A stretch of DNA of 64,000 bases from CAZVWJ01 sp964631325 (lineage in GTDB: Bacteria > T1Sed10-126), in the NCBI GenBank assembly GCA_964631325.1, contig CAZVWJ010000005.1, forward strand, positions 1-64,000, read 5' to 3'. Position 1 is the first letter of the stretch. Every line of letters begins with the position of its first letter. The notes under the pieces were generated by a model. It made no database searches. It saw only the letters and a list, made by a program, of their open reading frames with translations, and was not told where the DNA came from. The translations under genes were made by a program, and so were the position numbers. Below, in pieces: positions 1-8,200 of this stretch.

Positions 1-282
1 CGAAACCACTGCCTTTCCAGCAGTGGCGGGCCCGCCCCGACAGCAAGACCACAAATGTTACCACCTGGTTCAGAGACAAGTTGGGGGACTCGGTTATTTG
101 CCGCAGATACAGATGAGGACATTGATTAAAAAAAGAAGGTCTGATAATTCCCGGCGAGAAACTTGCCGCATTCCGGTCGGCGGTGATACTCTAAATATCC
201 CCTTCCCTGATTGGCAGGACCTCCGAAGTAAGCGGGAGGTGTCAAATACATAAGACATCTTTCGCCGAAAGGAGGTGATTCT

Positions 283-372
283 ATGTTTCTAAACATGGGG
301 GAGATACTGAGACTGGTAGTAGCAGTCTCATATCTCCTGCTAATCGTTTGGCTCCTTACAAGCCAGACGTGA
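283..372 (+). CDS. Small hydrophobic peptide, 29 aa (type I toxin-like)
   Basis: A 29-codon reading frame begins with ATG at 283, seven bases after a near-perfect Shine-Dalgarno (AAAGGAGGTG). The peptide has a polar start (MFLNMGEILR) and one hydrophobic stretch of about 16 residues (LVVAVSYLLLIVWLLT) ending in SQT, so it should be a single-pass membrane peptide. A GC-rich hairpin follows the stop. A short hydrophobic peptide with a very strong ribosome site and strong RNA structure is the usual form of type I toxins or holin-like peptides. That role is inferred; no antisense RNA was identified, and a leader peptide or chance frame is possible. Confidence 0.45.
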   Translation: MFLNMGEILRLVVAVSYLLLIVWLLTSQT

Positions 373-382
373 CGTAAGTCAA

Positions 383-414
383 GGGGGAGGGGCTACCCGT
401 CGGGACCTGCCCCC
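383..414 (+). terminator. GC-rich hairpin after the small peptide gene
   Basis: GGGGGAGG at 383-390 pairs with CCTGCCCCC at 406-414 with one bulged base, and an inner CCCG/CGGG pair lies in the loop. There is no following T-run, so it may be a processing or stability structure rather than a classic intrinsic terminator. Confidence 0.35.
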
Positions 415-574
415 GGCGGGTTCCAATCAATTCATTTATATTATACGACTTTCCAAGCAGAAAATCAAATAACCAGCTTCGTATCCCCCAAGCAGGAGTT
501 TCCCCGAAAAATGTATCGTACGAGGAACTAACTTTTTATCCGTTTTATGATGCCGAACATCCAAGTGATCATGG

Positions 575-672
575 AAGCCTCTATCCTTACGTAATCGATA
601 AAAATGATAGAATTCTCTACCGATTGATTTATCTTATTTTATCAGATGACATGGCCCGGCAAGAGGGACGAG
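575..672 (+). repeat. 98-bp direct repeat, copy A
   Basis: This copy matches 2676-2773 in the same orientation and at the same length, with about 11 mismatches by hand alignment. It contains a short inverted pair (AATCG...CGATT) and ends in the shared block GGCCCGGC then AGAGGGACGAG. The two copies bracket the winged-helix/nucleotidyltransferase pair. The rest of 373-922 holds no convincing gene. Confidence 0.8.
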
Positions 673-926
673 GCCACCACACCGAATCATCCGGGGATAA
701 TCTCCTTAGAAGCCTGCCGGCTCGAAAACTGGCTTAGTAAATTTTCGCCAGCACAAAATCCTTAGCTTTATAAAATCAGTTTTCATTGACGCCACCGGCT
801 ATTTCAACTAATATAGCTTCTGAAAAGAATAAGCCGAATTTACAAATTCCTATCGTATGATTTGTCGAGCTGCTTTCCCTGGATAATAATTAAAAATAGT
901 AAGCTAAGATGTTCAGGGAGTGTTAG

Positions 927-1892
927 TCAATGGCTGATATCGATGGGAGGAAAATCATCCCGCTCTGAATCGATTGGATCGGGATCTTCCAGAATTTTTC
1001 CCGGAATTTGTTCAATGGTGGAGAAATCCACATGAGGTAGACGCTCCTTCTCTTGAATAATTGAAGCGATCTGCCCCTGAAGATGGGCTTTTTGATAATC
1101 TGTAAGGTTATCCCGGCTGGCGATAATACATAATTTATGGATCTGGAGGAGCCCGTTGTAAACTTCACACCAGTTGACCCACTTTTCTTCCGGATTGGGA
1201 AGCAGATTTCCACCAATCCAGGTATTAATTACCTCACGCCCATTTCGTTCAGAGTTCACCAAACCGGCAATTCGCAATTCCTTAAGGTTTCGGTGAACCT
1301 CTGGCTGAGCGACCAGGACTTTTCGATGAATTTCCCGGCCATTTCCAGAGCAGCCGTGTGCTAGATAATTAATTATTTCTCCCCGGGAGGTTTTGGACAA
1401 AAATGCTCGCAAGAAAAGGCGGTTATTAGTCTGAACGCAACGACTCGTTTCAGCTTCGGAGTATTCCTTCAGGTCTTCTTTATCATAGTTTCCCGGCAAA
1501 TGTTCCGGCACTTCTATCTCACCATTAATTAATTGAACAATTTCATCGGCACGTTTTTCTTCTTGAGTAACTTTCTTTTGGTCATGGCGCTCTCGTATTA
1601 AGGAGATATCATTTTTGGCCTCTGTGAATTTTTTAATAACATGTTTGAAACGGTGATTTGAAAGAAGCCACCTGTGATTTTTTGCCCAGCTAACAGACTC
1701 CTGTAAAACTCTGGGATTTGACCGAACCCGTTTTTTTACGCCAATGATGGCTAAAAAAGGAATTAGTGCTTCCGGGTCAACGTTTGTTCTTGGATTTTCT
1801 TCGCCAGTACTACGTTTTGAAAGACGATTCAGGTGTTGCCACGCCAGTTGATTTAAACTTCTGGCAAAATCATCCGGGCCAGGGATGTCCAT
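927..1892 (-). CDS. Winged-helix protein paired with a nucleotidyltransferase, 321 aa
   Basis: ATG at 1892 is preceded by GAGGTGA. I do not recognise the full-length family. Around residues 170-230 the sequence (EIINYLAHGCSGNGREIHRK, then HRNLKELRIAGLVNSERNG) has the shape of an ArsR/MarR-like winged helix: a recognition helix followed by a beta wing. The rest is charged and helical, with an acidic, proline-rich tail. It lies 23 bp downstream of the nucleotidyltransferase gene on the same strand, so the two are probably cotranscribed. In AbiE-type systems a winged-helix antitoxin is paired with a nucleotidyltransferase toxin, though there the antitoxin gene comes first. A partner or regulatory role is inferred. 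Confidence 0.6.
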   Translation of the reverse strand: MDIPGPDDFARSLNQLAWQHLNRLSKRSTGEENPRTNVDPEALIPFLAIIGVKKRVRSNPRVLQESVSWAKNHRWLLSNHRFKHVIKKFTEAKNDISLIRERHDQKKVTQEEKRADEIVQLINGEIEVPEHLPGNYDKEDLKEYSEAETSRCVQTNNRLFLRAFLSKTSRGEIINYLAHGCSGNGREIHRKVLVAQPEVHRNLKELRIAGLVNSERNGREVINTWIGGNLLPNPEEKWVNWCEVYNGLLQIHKLCIIASRDNLTDYQKAHLQGQIASIIQEKERLPHVDFSTIEQIPGKILEDPDPIDSERDDFPPIDISH

Positions 1893-1915
1893 TTTAGTTC
1901 ACCTCACTGATTGAA

Positions 1916-2575
1916 TTAATCTCCCTCAATTTTAATTTTGGTTTTGACCCGGTCGGCTAGACCGCGAATTTCTAGATCTCGTCCGAGTTCCCGGAGCGGG
2001 ATGATCAAGTTTTCAATTGAATCGGGAAAATCCTCACATTTTTCTAAAGCCCACCTAACTCCTTCCGCAATTTCCATTACGCCCGGTTTTAGATCTTTAA
2101 GGTCGCCCCGATGCTTGTCGTATTTTGGGTGGTTCATACTGACATTAAGTGCCGCATAAGTTTTTAAAAGAATCTGGTCGTAACGCGGCAGCGGTTTCAC
2201 AACCACCTGGTTCCCAAACTCAAGCTCTTTGGTTTCCTGGGCCAGACGTTCCCGAAATCCCTCGGGAAGTTTTTTCAATAGTTTTGAAGGCCCGGCATTG
2301 ATCCAGTCTTGCTCAAGCCCCAGTTCGCGGGCGACGTTTTGACGGCTCTGTTTGAAACCGGGATAATCTCTCCAGTCAGGTGCAACAATTTGCCCGGATT
2401 TCTCCAGGCCGATTACGTCCACGTCATAAGTTCCTACTTTAGTATGATTTGATAACACCAATCCGGCCCCGCCAGCCACAATAAGGAGCAGTTGTTTCTC
2501 TGTATGGAGTTCCAGTTGTTCGGCAAATCGTTTCAGGGCCTTTTTTAAGCGGTCATCATGCATTTTTCCACTCAA
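1916..2575 (-). CDS. Nucleotidyltransferase-fold protein (DUF6036/AbiEii-like)
   Basis: Near the N-terminus, LLLIVAGGAGLVL followed about 14 residues later by TYDVDVIGL gives the GG...DxD pattern of the minimal nucleotidyltransferase fold used by AbiEii/MNT-type toxins and DUF6036 proteins. About 220 residues, predicted cytoplasmic, no signal peptide. The frame opens at GTG 2584; I prefer TTG at 2575, because AAGGTGA lies just ahead of it, and ATG at 2563 is another choice. It is first in a two-gene unit with the winged-helix gene, which suggests a toxin-antitoxin or abortive-infection module. Nucleotidyl transfer to RNA or protein is family knowledge; the substrate is unknown. Confidence 0.65.
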   Translation of the reverse strand: MSGKMHDDRLKKALKRFAEQLELHTEKQLLLIVAGGAGLVLSNHTKVGTYDVDVIGLEKSGQIVAPDWRDYPGFKQSRQNVARELGLEQDWINAGPSKLLKKLPEGFRERLAQETKELEFGNQVVVKPLPRYDQILLKTYAALNVSMNHPKYDKHRGDLKDLKPGVMEIAEGVRWALEKCEDFPDSIENLIIPLRELGRDLEIRGLADRVKTKIKIEGD

Positions 2576-2675
2576 AGCTATCACCTTTGATAACTATAGC
2601 CTATCATAATAATAAGCTATTTGTATCAATAAGTCAAACATAGAATTGTCTCAATAAGCCCTTAAGACTTCCAAT

Positions 2676-2773
2676 AAGCCTCTATCCTTAAGTAATCGGT
2701 AAAAATGATAGAATTTCCCGCCGATTGATTTACCATATTTTAACAAATGACATGGCCCGGCGAGAGGGACGAG
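2676..2773 (+). repeat. 98-bp direct repeat, copy B
   Basis: Partner of 575-672, same orientation, about 11 mismatches. It lies between the nucleotidyltransferase promoter region and rnfC. Together the copies bracket a 2.0 kb segment, which may have moved as a unit or may be a site where repeats cluster. Confidence 0.8.
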
Positions 2774-2968
2774 ACTCGGTGAGATGAACGAATGGCTCCT
2801 GCACATCACTTTTAAGCTGAAAATACATCTGATAGACTATTGGGTTCTATTTGAAGAAGATTAAATTTCAACTCACCTCAGCCGATTAGAACCAGTGAGT
2901 TTTATTTGAGTGGCCTGTGCCGCTTGTGTTTCAAAAATACATCAACTGGCATCAACTGGATTTTTACC

Positions 2969-4276
2969 ATGAACTTTATTACTCAGCTTCCCACTTTTAA
3001 AGGCGGCGTCCATCCCGCGGACAACAAGGAAAAAACTGCGGACAAAGTGATCCATTCTTTTCCGATCCCGGAACAACTAACCGTGTCCTTGGCCCAGCAC
3101 GCCGGTGCACCGGCAGAGCCCCTGGTAGAGAAAGGGAATCAGGTTAAACGCGGGGAAAAAATTGGCGAAGCCGCCGAAGGAATTTCCGCCGCCGTTCATG
3201 CTCCGGCCGCGGGCCAGGTCAAACAGTTAAGAACTGCAACGCTACCTTCGGGCGAACCGGCGAATTGCTTGCTAATTGATACGGAAACTGAGGGGGAAGA
3301 AAAATTTTATCCGGCTTATGAATCGCTCGCCGCAATAAAACCGGAAGAAATCGTTGAACGGGTCAAAGAGGCGGGAATTGTGGGGCTCGGAGGGGCCGCG
3401 TTTCCCACCCACGTTAAGTTATCTCCTCCCGAGGACAAACCGATCGATACTGTCATCTTGAACGGCTGTGAATGTGAACCGTATCTTACAGCCGACCACC
3501 GGAACATGATCGAATCACCAGAAACCGTAGTCACTGGTTTAAAGCTTATAATGAAAGCGGTGGGAGCCGAGCGAGGGATCATCGGAGTTGAAGAAAACAA
3601 ACCTGATGCGGCCGCAAAGTTAGAAGAAGAACTGACTGAAACAAATTTAAGTGTTGAATTAGTAGAAACCAAATACCCCCAGGGCGTAGAAAATATGCTT
3701 ATTTACGCTTTAACAGATCGGAAGGTAGCCGCGACCCAGCTTCCCCTGGAAGCCGGAGTAGTAGTCAACAATGTCAGCACTGCGGCTGCAATCAGCCGGG
3801 CTGTCTTCGAAGGTAAACCACTAATAGAGCGAACAGTTACTGTTACCGGTCCAGCAATTAAAGGAACCGGTAATTTTCGAATTCCCATCGGCACAAGTTT
3901 TGAAGAAATTTTAAACCACTGCGGCCTGCGCGAATCAGCTCGCTTGATCCTTGCCGGCGGACCAATGATGGGAGTCCCCCAGGCTGATCTGTCGGTCCCA
4001 ACAGTCAAGGCCACCGGGGGAATTACAGCTTTTACCGGAGAAAAAGAGCTTCTGCGTTCAGAACACCCCTGTATTCGCTGTGGACGCTGTGTCCGGCACT
4101 GTCCCCAGCAACTGGTGCCCACCGAGTTATTCAAGCTAATTGAAAATAAGAACTACGAAAAAGCGAAAGAATTAAATGTCCAGGGTTGTCTGGAATGTGG
4201 CGCCTGTTCATATATCTGTCCTTCTAACATTCCCCTGGTTCACTGGCTGAGAATCGGCAAGGAAAACGTCTGCTGA
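2969..4276 (+). CDS. rnfC: Rnf complex subunit RnfC
   Basis: RnfC is the NADH/ferredoxin-side peripheral subunit of the Rnf ferredoxin:NAD+ oxidoreductase, which couples electron transfer to Na+ or H+ export. The N-terminal TFKGGVHP block and the glycine-rich GIVGLGGAAFPTHVK segment are typical of the NQRA/RnfC nucleotide- and flavin-binding region. Two 4Fe-4S motifs lie near the C-terminus (CIRCGRCVRHCP and CLECGACSYICP). About 435 aa, the usual length for the short bacterial form. The frame is open from TTG 2906, but ATG 2969 places the conserved TFKGG block right after the start. First gene of the operon; rnfD follows 12 bp downstream. Confidence 0.95.
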   Translation: MNFITQLPTFKGGVHPADNKEKTADKVIHSFPIPEQLTVSLAQHAGAPAEPLVEKGNQVKRGEKIGEAAEGISAAVHAPAAGQVKQLRTATLPSGEPANCLLIDTETEGEEKFYPAYESLAAIKPEEIVERVKEAGIVGLGGAAFPTHVKLSPPEDKPIDTVILNGCECEPYLTADHRNMIESPETVVTGLKLIMKAVGAERGIIGVEENKPDAAAKLEEELTETNLSVELVETKYPQGVENMLIYALTDRKVAATQLPLEAGVVVNNVSTAAAISRAVFEGKPLIERTVTVTGPAIKGTGNFRIPIGTSFEEILNHCGLRESARLILAGGPMMGVPQADLSVPTVKATGGITAFTGEKELLRSEHPCIRCGRCVRHCPQQLVPTELFKLIENKNYEKAKELNVQGCLECGACSYICPSNIPLVHWLRIGKENVC

Positions 4277-4288
4277 GGTGAAAAATAC

Positions 4289-5281
4289 ATGACTGCCAAA
4301 AATTCGCCCGGGGCTGAACAATTTAAATTAAACACAGCCCCGCACGTCCGAGCCGAACAGTCAACCCCGCAAATCATGTACTCTGTCATTCTGACTTTGA
4401 TGCCGGCCAGTTTCTGCGGAATTTATTTTTTTGGTCTGCGGGCTTTGTATATCATTTTACTGTGTGTCGGCGCCGCCCTCGCCACTGAGGCGCTGTTTCT
4501 CTGGCTGCGCGGCAAAAAAATTAGTTTATTTGACGGCAGTGCCGCTCTCACCGGTCTCCTCCTGGCCCTCTGTCTGCCCGTAAAAATTCCGCTTACCCTC
4601 GCTGGGCTCGGGGCCGTAATTGCAATTGCCCTGGGCAAACAGATATTTGGCGGTCTCGGGGACAACATTTTTAACCCGGCCCTGGTCGGCCGGGCTTTTC
4701 TCCAGGCCTCTTTTCCCGTCTGGATGACCAGCTGGGTAAAACCTTTTTACTACGAAAGCCACACTGTTTTTGCTGACGCCGTGACCACCGCCACTCCCCT
4801 CGCCCGCATGAAGTTTGACCACCAGTTTGTTCCCTATCAGAAACTGTTATATGGAAACATCGGCGGCAGTATCGGCGAAACCTCGGCGCTCGCTCTGCTT
4901 GCCGGCGGCCTGTTTCTCCTCGTCATGCAGAACATCGACTGGCGGATTCCCACCGGTTACCTTGGCACAGTCGCTTTGCTCGGCGGTCTCTTTCACCTGG
5001 CTAATCCACAAATTTATCCCGACCCCCTGTCCCATCTGCTCGCCGGTGGACTCCTGCTGGGCGCTTTTTTTATGGCCACCGATATGGTCACCTCCCCCGT
5101 TTCCCCCCTGGGTAGCTGGATATTTGCCTGCGGGGCCGGCGTCCTTGTCGTTATCATCCGCCTGTTCGGTGGTTTGCCGGAAGGGGTAATGTATTCTATC
5201 CTTCTAATGAACGCTTTAACTCCCCTGATTGATCGCTATACCTGGCCAAAAATGTTTGCGGAGGAAAATATTCACCAATGA
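4289..5281 (+). CDS. rnfD: Rnf complex subunit RnfD
   Basis: Integral membrane subunit of the Rnf complex, carrying covalently bound FMN and riboflavin. The protein (330 aa) is mostly hydrophobic, with about eight to ten membrane segments. The motif DAVTTATPLA fits the flavin-transferase site, in which a Thr receives FMN through a phosphoester bond. The start has a good ribosome site (TGAGGTG). The last codon overlaps the rnfG start by 4 bp (ATGA), suggesting translational coupling. Confidence 0.95.
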   Translation: MTAKNSPGAEQFKLNTAPHVRAEQSTPQIMYSVILTLMPASFCGIYFFGLRALYIILLCVGAALATEALFLWLRGKKISLFDGSAALTGLLLALCLPVKIPLTLAGLGAVIAIALGKQIFGGLGDNIFNPALVGRAFLQASFPVWMTSWVKPFYYESHTVFADAVTTATPLARMKFDHQFVPYQKLLYGNIGGSIGETSALALLAGGLFLLVMQNIDWRIPTGYLGTVALLGGLFHLANPQIYPDPLSHLLAGGLLLGAFFMATDMVTSPVSPLGSWIFACGAGVLVVIIRLFGGLPEGVMYSILLMNALTPLIDRYTWPKMFAEENIHQ

Positions 5282-5955
5282 AACTAACGCTTCGTATGGT
5301 AGCTGTGCTCGCCGCAATCACCCTTGCTTCCGGGGCCCTGTTGTCCTCGTTAAACCAGTGGGCTGAACCCCGGGTAAAAAAACACGCGCGGGAAAGAATC
5401 GATCGGGCGATAAATTCCCTCTTCCCGGGCCAACCAGAATACAAAGAAATTGCTGAATACGAGAAAAATTTACCGCTGTATGTCTGTTATGACAAAACCG
5501 GAGACACCCTGGGCTATGCCTTCAAAGCCAGGGGCACCGGGTACCAGGGAGTAATCGAACTAATTGCCGCGGCGGCAAAAGATCTTTCCCACCTGCAGGG
5601 AATCAAGATACTCAAGCAGGTGGAAACACCCGGCCTGGGGGCCCGGATAACTGAATACGACGCTTCTCTTCCCCCGCGCGACAAAGCTGATTCCACCGAT
5701 CTCAATAAGTTTAAGTTCCGCAACTGGTTTGAACAGGTAAAAGTCGGCTTCGCCGGGGAAACACCGCCGCTTGACTATGTAAAAAACAAGATACCGGAGA
5801 AGGAAAACCACGTGCAGGCAATTACCGGGGCGACGATTTCTTCCCGGGCCGTGGTTACTATTGTCAATAAGGCGCTTAAAAAAGTAAAAAAGACACTGGC
5901 CCGTACCGGGAGAATCCAGCAAAACAAAGGAGAAAATAGACAACAAAATGATTAG
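5278..5955 (+). CDS. rnfG: Rnf complex subunit RnfG (FMN-binding)
   Basis: Periplasm-facing, single-pass flavoprotein subunit of Rnf. The N-terminus is one membrane anchor (residues about 5-25). The C-terminal FMN-binding domain shows the covalent FMN attachment site in AITGATISSRAV (the Thr of the SGAT-type motif) and the preceding ETPGLGARI block. 225 aa, normal for the family. It overlaps rnfD by 4 bp and rnfE by 8 bp. The lysine/glutamine-rich tail just before the stop is not conserved in the family as far as I know. Confidence 0.95.
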   Translation: MKLTLRMVAVLAAITLASGALLSSLNQWAEPRVKKHARERIDRAINSLFPGQPEYKEIAEYEKNLPLYVCYDKTGDTLGYAFKARGTGYQGVIELIAAAAKDLSHLQGIKILKQVETPGLGARITEYDASLPPRDKADSTDLNKFKFRNWFEQVKVGFAGETPPLDYVKNKIPEKENHVQAITGATISSRAVVTIVNKALKKVKKTLARTGRIQQNKGENRQQND

Positions 5956-6556
5956 TAAATACTGGCACGATTTTGCCAAAGGGCTCTGGGACCAGAACCC
6001 GGTCTTCAAGCAACTGCTTGGCATGTGTCCGACCCTCGCGGTGACCAACACGGCAAAAAACGGCCTGGCCATGAGCCTGGCCACCACCTTTGTCCTGGTC
6101 AGCTCGAGCATAATTGTTTCCCTGATAAAAAATCTCATTCCCCGCCAGGTGCGGATTGCTTCTTACATAGTGGTTATTGCCACCTTCGTCACCATGGCCG
6201 ATCTTTTTCTCGCCGCTAAATTTCCCGCGGTCAGCGCAGCGCTCGGTCCTTATGTCCCGCTGATCGTCGTCAACTGCTTGATTTTAAGCCGCCAGGAAGC
6301 CTTCGCTTCCGATCACCCCGTCCACCGCTCGTTCCTTGACGCCCTCGGTATGAGCGCCGGTTTCACCCTGGCCCTGCTTGTCCTCTCCTCGTCCCGGGAA
6401 ATCCTCGGCAGTGGTACGCTATTTGGCGTGGGAGTGGCCGGCCAGCTCTTTCAACCCTGGCTGGTAATGGTTCTACCCGGCGGCGCTTTCCTCTCCCTCG
6501 GTGTCTTAATCGGTCTTGCTAACTACACAACTACCAGGTTAGGATGGGAAAATTAA
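5948..6556 (+). CDS. rnfE: Rnf complex subunit RnfE
   Basis: Membrane subunit of the RnfA/RnfE/NqrDE family, with six predicted membrane helices. The conserved opening NPVFKQLLGMCPTLAVTN and the cysteine in VVNCLILSR match RnfE; these cysteines hold an intramembrane iron-sulfur cluster together with RnfA. 202 aa, normal length. It starts inside the end of rnfG. Unusually, rnfA does not follow directly: a 190-bp gap containing a structured inverted-repeat element separates them. Confidence 0.95.
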   Translation: MISKYWHDFAKGLWDQNPVFKQLLGMCPTLAVTNTAKNGLAMSLATTFVLVSSSIIVSLIKNLIPRQVRIASYIVVIATFVTMADLFLAAKFPAVSAALGPYVPLIVVNCLILSRQEAFASDHPVHRSFLDALGMSAGFTLALLVLSSSREILGSGTLFGVGVAGQLFQPWLVMVLPGGAFLSLGVLIGLANYTTTRLGWEN

Positions 6557-6593
6557 TGATTAACTATTTACTTCATAAGCTTAATAGGCAATT

Positions 6594-6734
6594 ATTTTGC
6601 AGATCATATTTCCTGTGCTGCGGATTTTTACATTTTCAGAGTTCAGGAGGAACTGAATCTGAAAATGTCACCCTCGGAACAGCCAGGGAGGCTGTGAGAA
6701 TGAGCCACAGAGGAAATATGATCTGCAGTAATAG
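6594..6734 (+). repeat. Structured element E1 between rnfE and rnfA
   Basis: An outer stem, GCAGATCATATTTCC (from 6599) with its complement ending at about 6726, closes an inner hairpin (ACATTTTCAG...CTGAAAATGT) and a second hairpin (CAGCC...GGCTG). Single-stranded blocks GGATTT, CCCTCGGA and GAGAATGA lie between the stems. The same three blocks in the same order appear in the elements near 8.2, 10.8 and 58.5 kb, though the stem sequences differ. It is on the coding strand of the rnf operon and would be part of its mRNA. The rnfA ribosome site (AGGAGG) starts at its edge. Function unknown. Confidence 0.65.
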
Positions 6735-6746
6735 GAGGATGGGGCG

Positions 6747-7325
6747 ATGAACTTACTGCTCGTTTTTCTTGCCGCAACGCTCGTTAATAACTTAGTTTTA
6801 ACCTATTTTCTCGGGATATGTCCTTTTCTCAACGTTTCCAATCGCCTGGATTCCTCTTTTTCACTGGGCCTGGCGACCACTTTTGTGATGACACTAACAG
6901 CCGCGGTGAGCTGGCTGATCAACCATTTCTTGCTCATTCCCTATCACCTGGAATACCTGGAATACGTCTCATTTATCCTTGTTATCGCCTCCCTGGTTCA
7001 ACTTGTGGAAATGTTCATCCAGAAGGTCAGCCGCCCACTTTACGAGACCCTGGGCATCTTTTTGCCGCTGATTACGACGAACTGCGCGATCCTCGGGATG
7101 GCCCTGTTTGCCTCCCTGCGCAACTATACTTTCCTGGAAACTGTTACTTACGGTTTTGGGGCCGGCGTTGGTTTTACCCTGGCCATCAGTATTATGGCCG
7201 GAATCCGGGAAAGACTACAACTCGCCGACGTCCCCCGGCCATTTCGCGGCGCCGGCATTACCCTGCTTATCGCCGGCATCCTCGCCATGGCTTTTATGGG
7301 CTTTTCCGGCTTAATCTCAGTTTAA
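6747..7325 (+). CDS. rnfA: Rnf complex subunit RnfA
   Basis: Membrane subunit of Rnf, paralogous to RnfE but inserted in the opposite orientation. 192 aa with six hydrophobic helices; the opening VNNLVLTYFLGICPFLNVSN and the ITTNCAILG segment carry the two conserved cysteines that bind the shared intramembrane cluster. A strong ribosome site (AGGAGG) precedes ATG 6747. The upstream structured element could tune its expression relative to rnfCDGE; that is inference. rnfB follows after 15 bp. Confidence 0.95.
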   Translation: MNLLLVFLAATLVNNLVLTYFLGICPFLNVSNRLDSSFSLGLATTFVMTLTAAVSWLINHFLLIPYHLEYLEYVSFILVIASLVQLVEMFIQKVSRPLYETLGIFLPLITTNCAILGMALFASLRNYTFLETVTYGFGAGVGFTLAISIMAGIRERLQLADVPRPFRGAGITLLIAGILAMAFMGFSGLISV

Positions 7326-7340
7326 TACGGTGAAATACAG

Positions 7341-8138
7341 ATGAATTTAATCGCTGTCATCAGCATGGGAATCCTTGGCGCTATTTTTGCCCTCGGCCTT
7401 GCTTTCGCCCACAAAACTCTCAAACCGGACGAGGATCCACGCGTCGAAGAAGTCGAGGATCTTTTGCCGGGGGCGGACTGCGGAGCCTGCGGCTACTCCG
7501 GCTGTGCGGCGATGGCCAAGGCGGTTGTTGGAGAGAAAGCCTCCCCGGCCGACTGTCCGGTCGCCGACGAAGAAACAGTCGAAAAAATTGCCGAAACCAT
7601 GGGGATTTCTCTCGATTCGGGGGGCGACAACGAAGTTGCTCGTGTTCTCTGCCGGGGGGGCGACGAAGAAGCAGTTTCCCGGGGGGAGTATTCCGGGATT
7701 GAAACCTGTGAAGCCGCCGACCTGATCGGCGGGGGAGCTAAAGCCTGCACTTATGGTTGTCTCGGTTACGGTGATTGTGTCGACGTCTGTGATTTTGCCG
7801 CCCTCGAAATAAACGAAAACGGACTTCCGGTTGTACAGGACGAGAACTGCACCGGTTGTGGCGCCTGCGTCGAGGCCTGTCCCCGGGACCTGATTGAATT
7901 ACACCCACCCGACCGGCAATTATTTGTCTGGTGCAAATCCCACGCCGATACCCAGGCGGCCCGCGAGGTATGTGACGTGGCCTGTATCGGTTGCAGTCTC
8001 TGCGCCAACCTCTGTGACGACGTCGAAATGGAAAACAACCTGGCCGTCGTCGACCACGAGGCCACCGACAGTTGCGACCCGGGCACGGAAAAATGTCCGA
8101 CCGGGGCCATCGCTTACCGCAACTCAAACTCTTCCTAA
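7341..8138 (+). CDS. rnfB: Rnf complex subunit RnfB (ferredoxin subunit)
   Basis: Electron-entry subunit of Rnf that accepts electrons from reduced ferredoxin. An N-terminal membrane anchor is followed by the Fe-S domain motif CGACGYSGCAAMAKAV (residues about 49-64) and further clusters, including CTGCGACVEACP and CIGCSLCANLC. 265 aa. The linker between domains is acidic (long runs of E and D). It ends the rnf block; a strong hairpin begins at the first base after the stop codon. Confidence 0.95.
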   Translation: MNLIAVISMGILGAIFALGLAFAHKTLKPDEDPRVEEVEDLLPGADCGACGYSGCAAMAKAVVGEKASPADCPVADEETVEKIAETMGISLDSGGDNEVARVLCRGGDEEAVSRGEYSGIETCEAADLIGGGAKACTYGCLGYGDCVDVCDFAALEINENGLPVVQDENCTGCGACVEACPRDLIELHPPDRQLFVWCKSHADTQAAREVCDVACIGCSLCANLCDDVEMENNLAVVDHEATDSCDPGTEKCPTGAIAYRNSNSS

Positions 8139-8188
8139 CCAAATACTCTAAAACTTGAAAAATTTTTCAAGTATTAGAGTATTTTTGG
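8139..8188 (+). terminator. Long hairpin after rnfB, probable terminator
   Basis: CCAAATACTCTAA at 8139 pairs with TTAGAGTATTTTTGG ending at 8188, and an inner ACTTGAAAAA/TTTTTCAAGT pair completes an almost unbroken stem of more than 20 bp. The right arm is T-rich, so it could stop transcription from either side. It begins one base after the rnfB stop. Confidence 0.7.
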
Positions 8189-8200
8189 AAAAGGTTGTAA

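Noticed and set aside
23..253. 76-codon plus-strand frame at the window edge
   Set aside because: No ribosome site at its start, unusual composition, and no recognisable family; the small peptide gene at 283 has far better signals.
923..1216. 97-codon minus-strand frame
   Set aside because: Lies wholly inside the winged-helix gene on the same strand in another frame; composition is that of a shadow frame.
6544..6750. 68-codon frame between rnfE and rnfA
   Set aside because: It runs through the two arms of structured element E1, so its sequence is explained by the inverted repeats.
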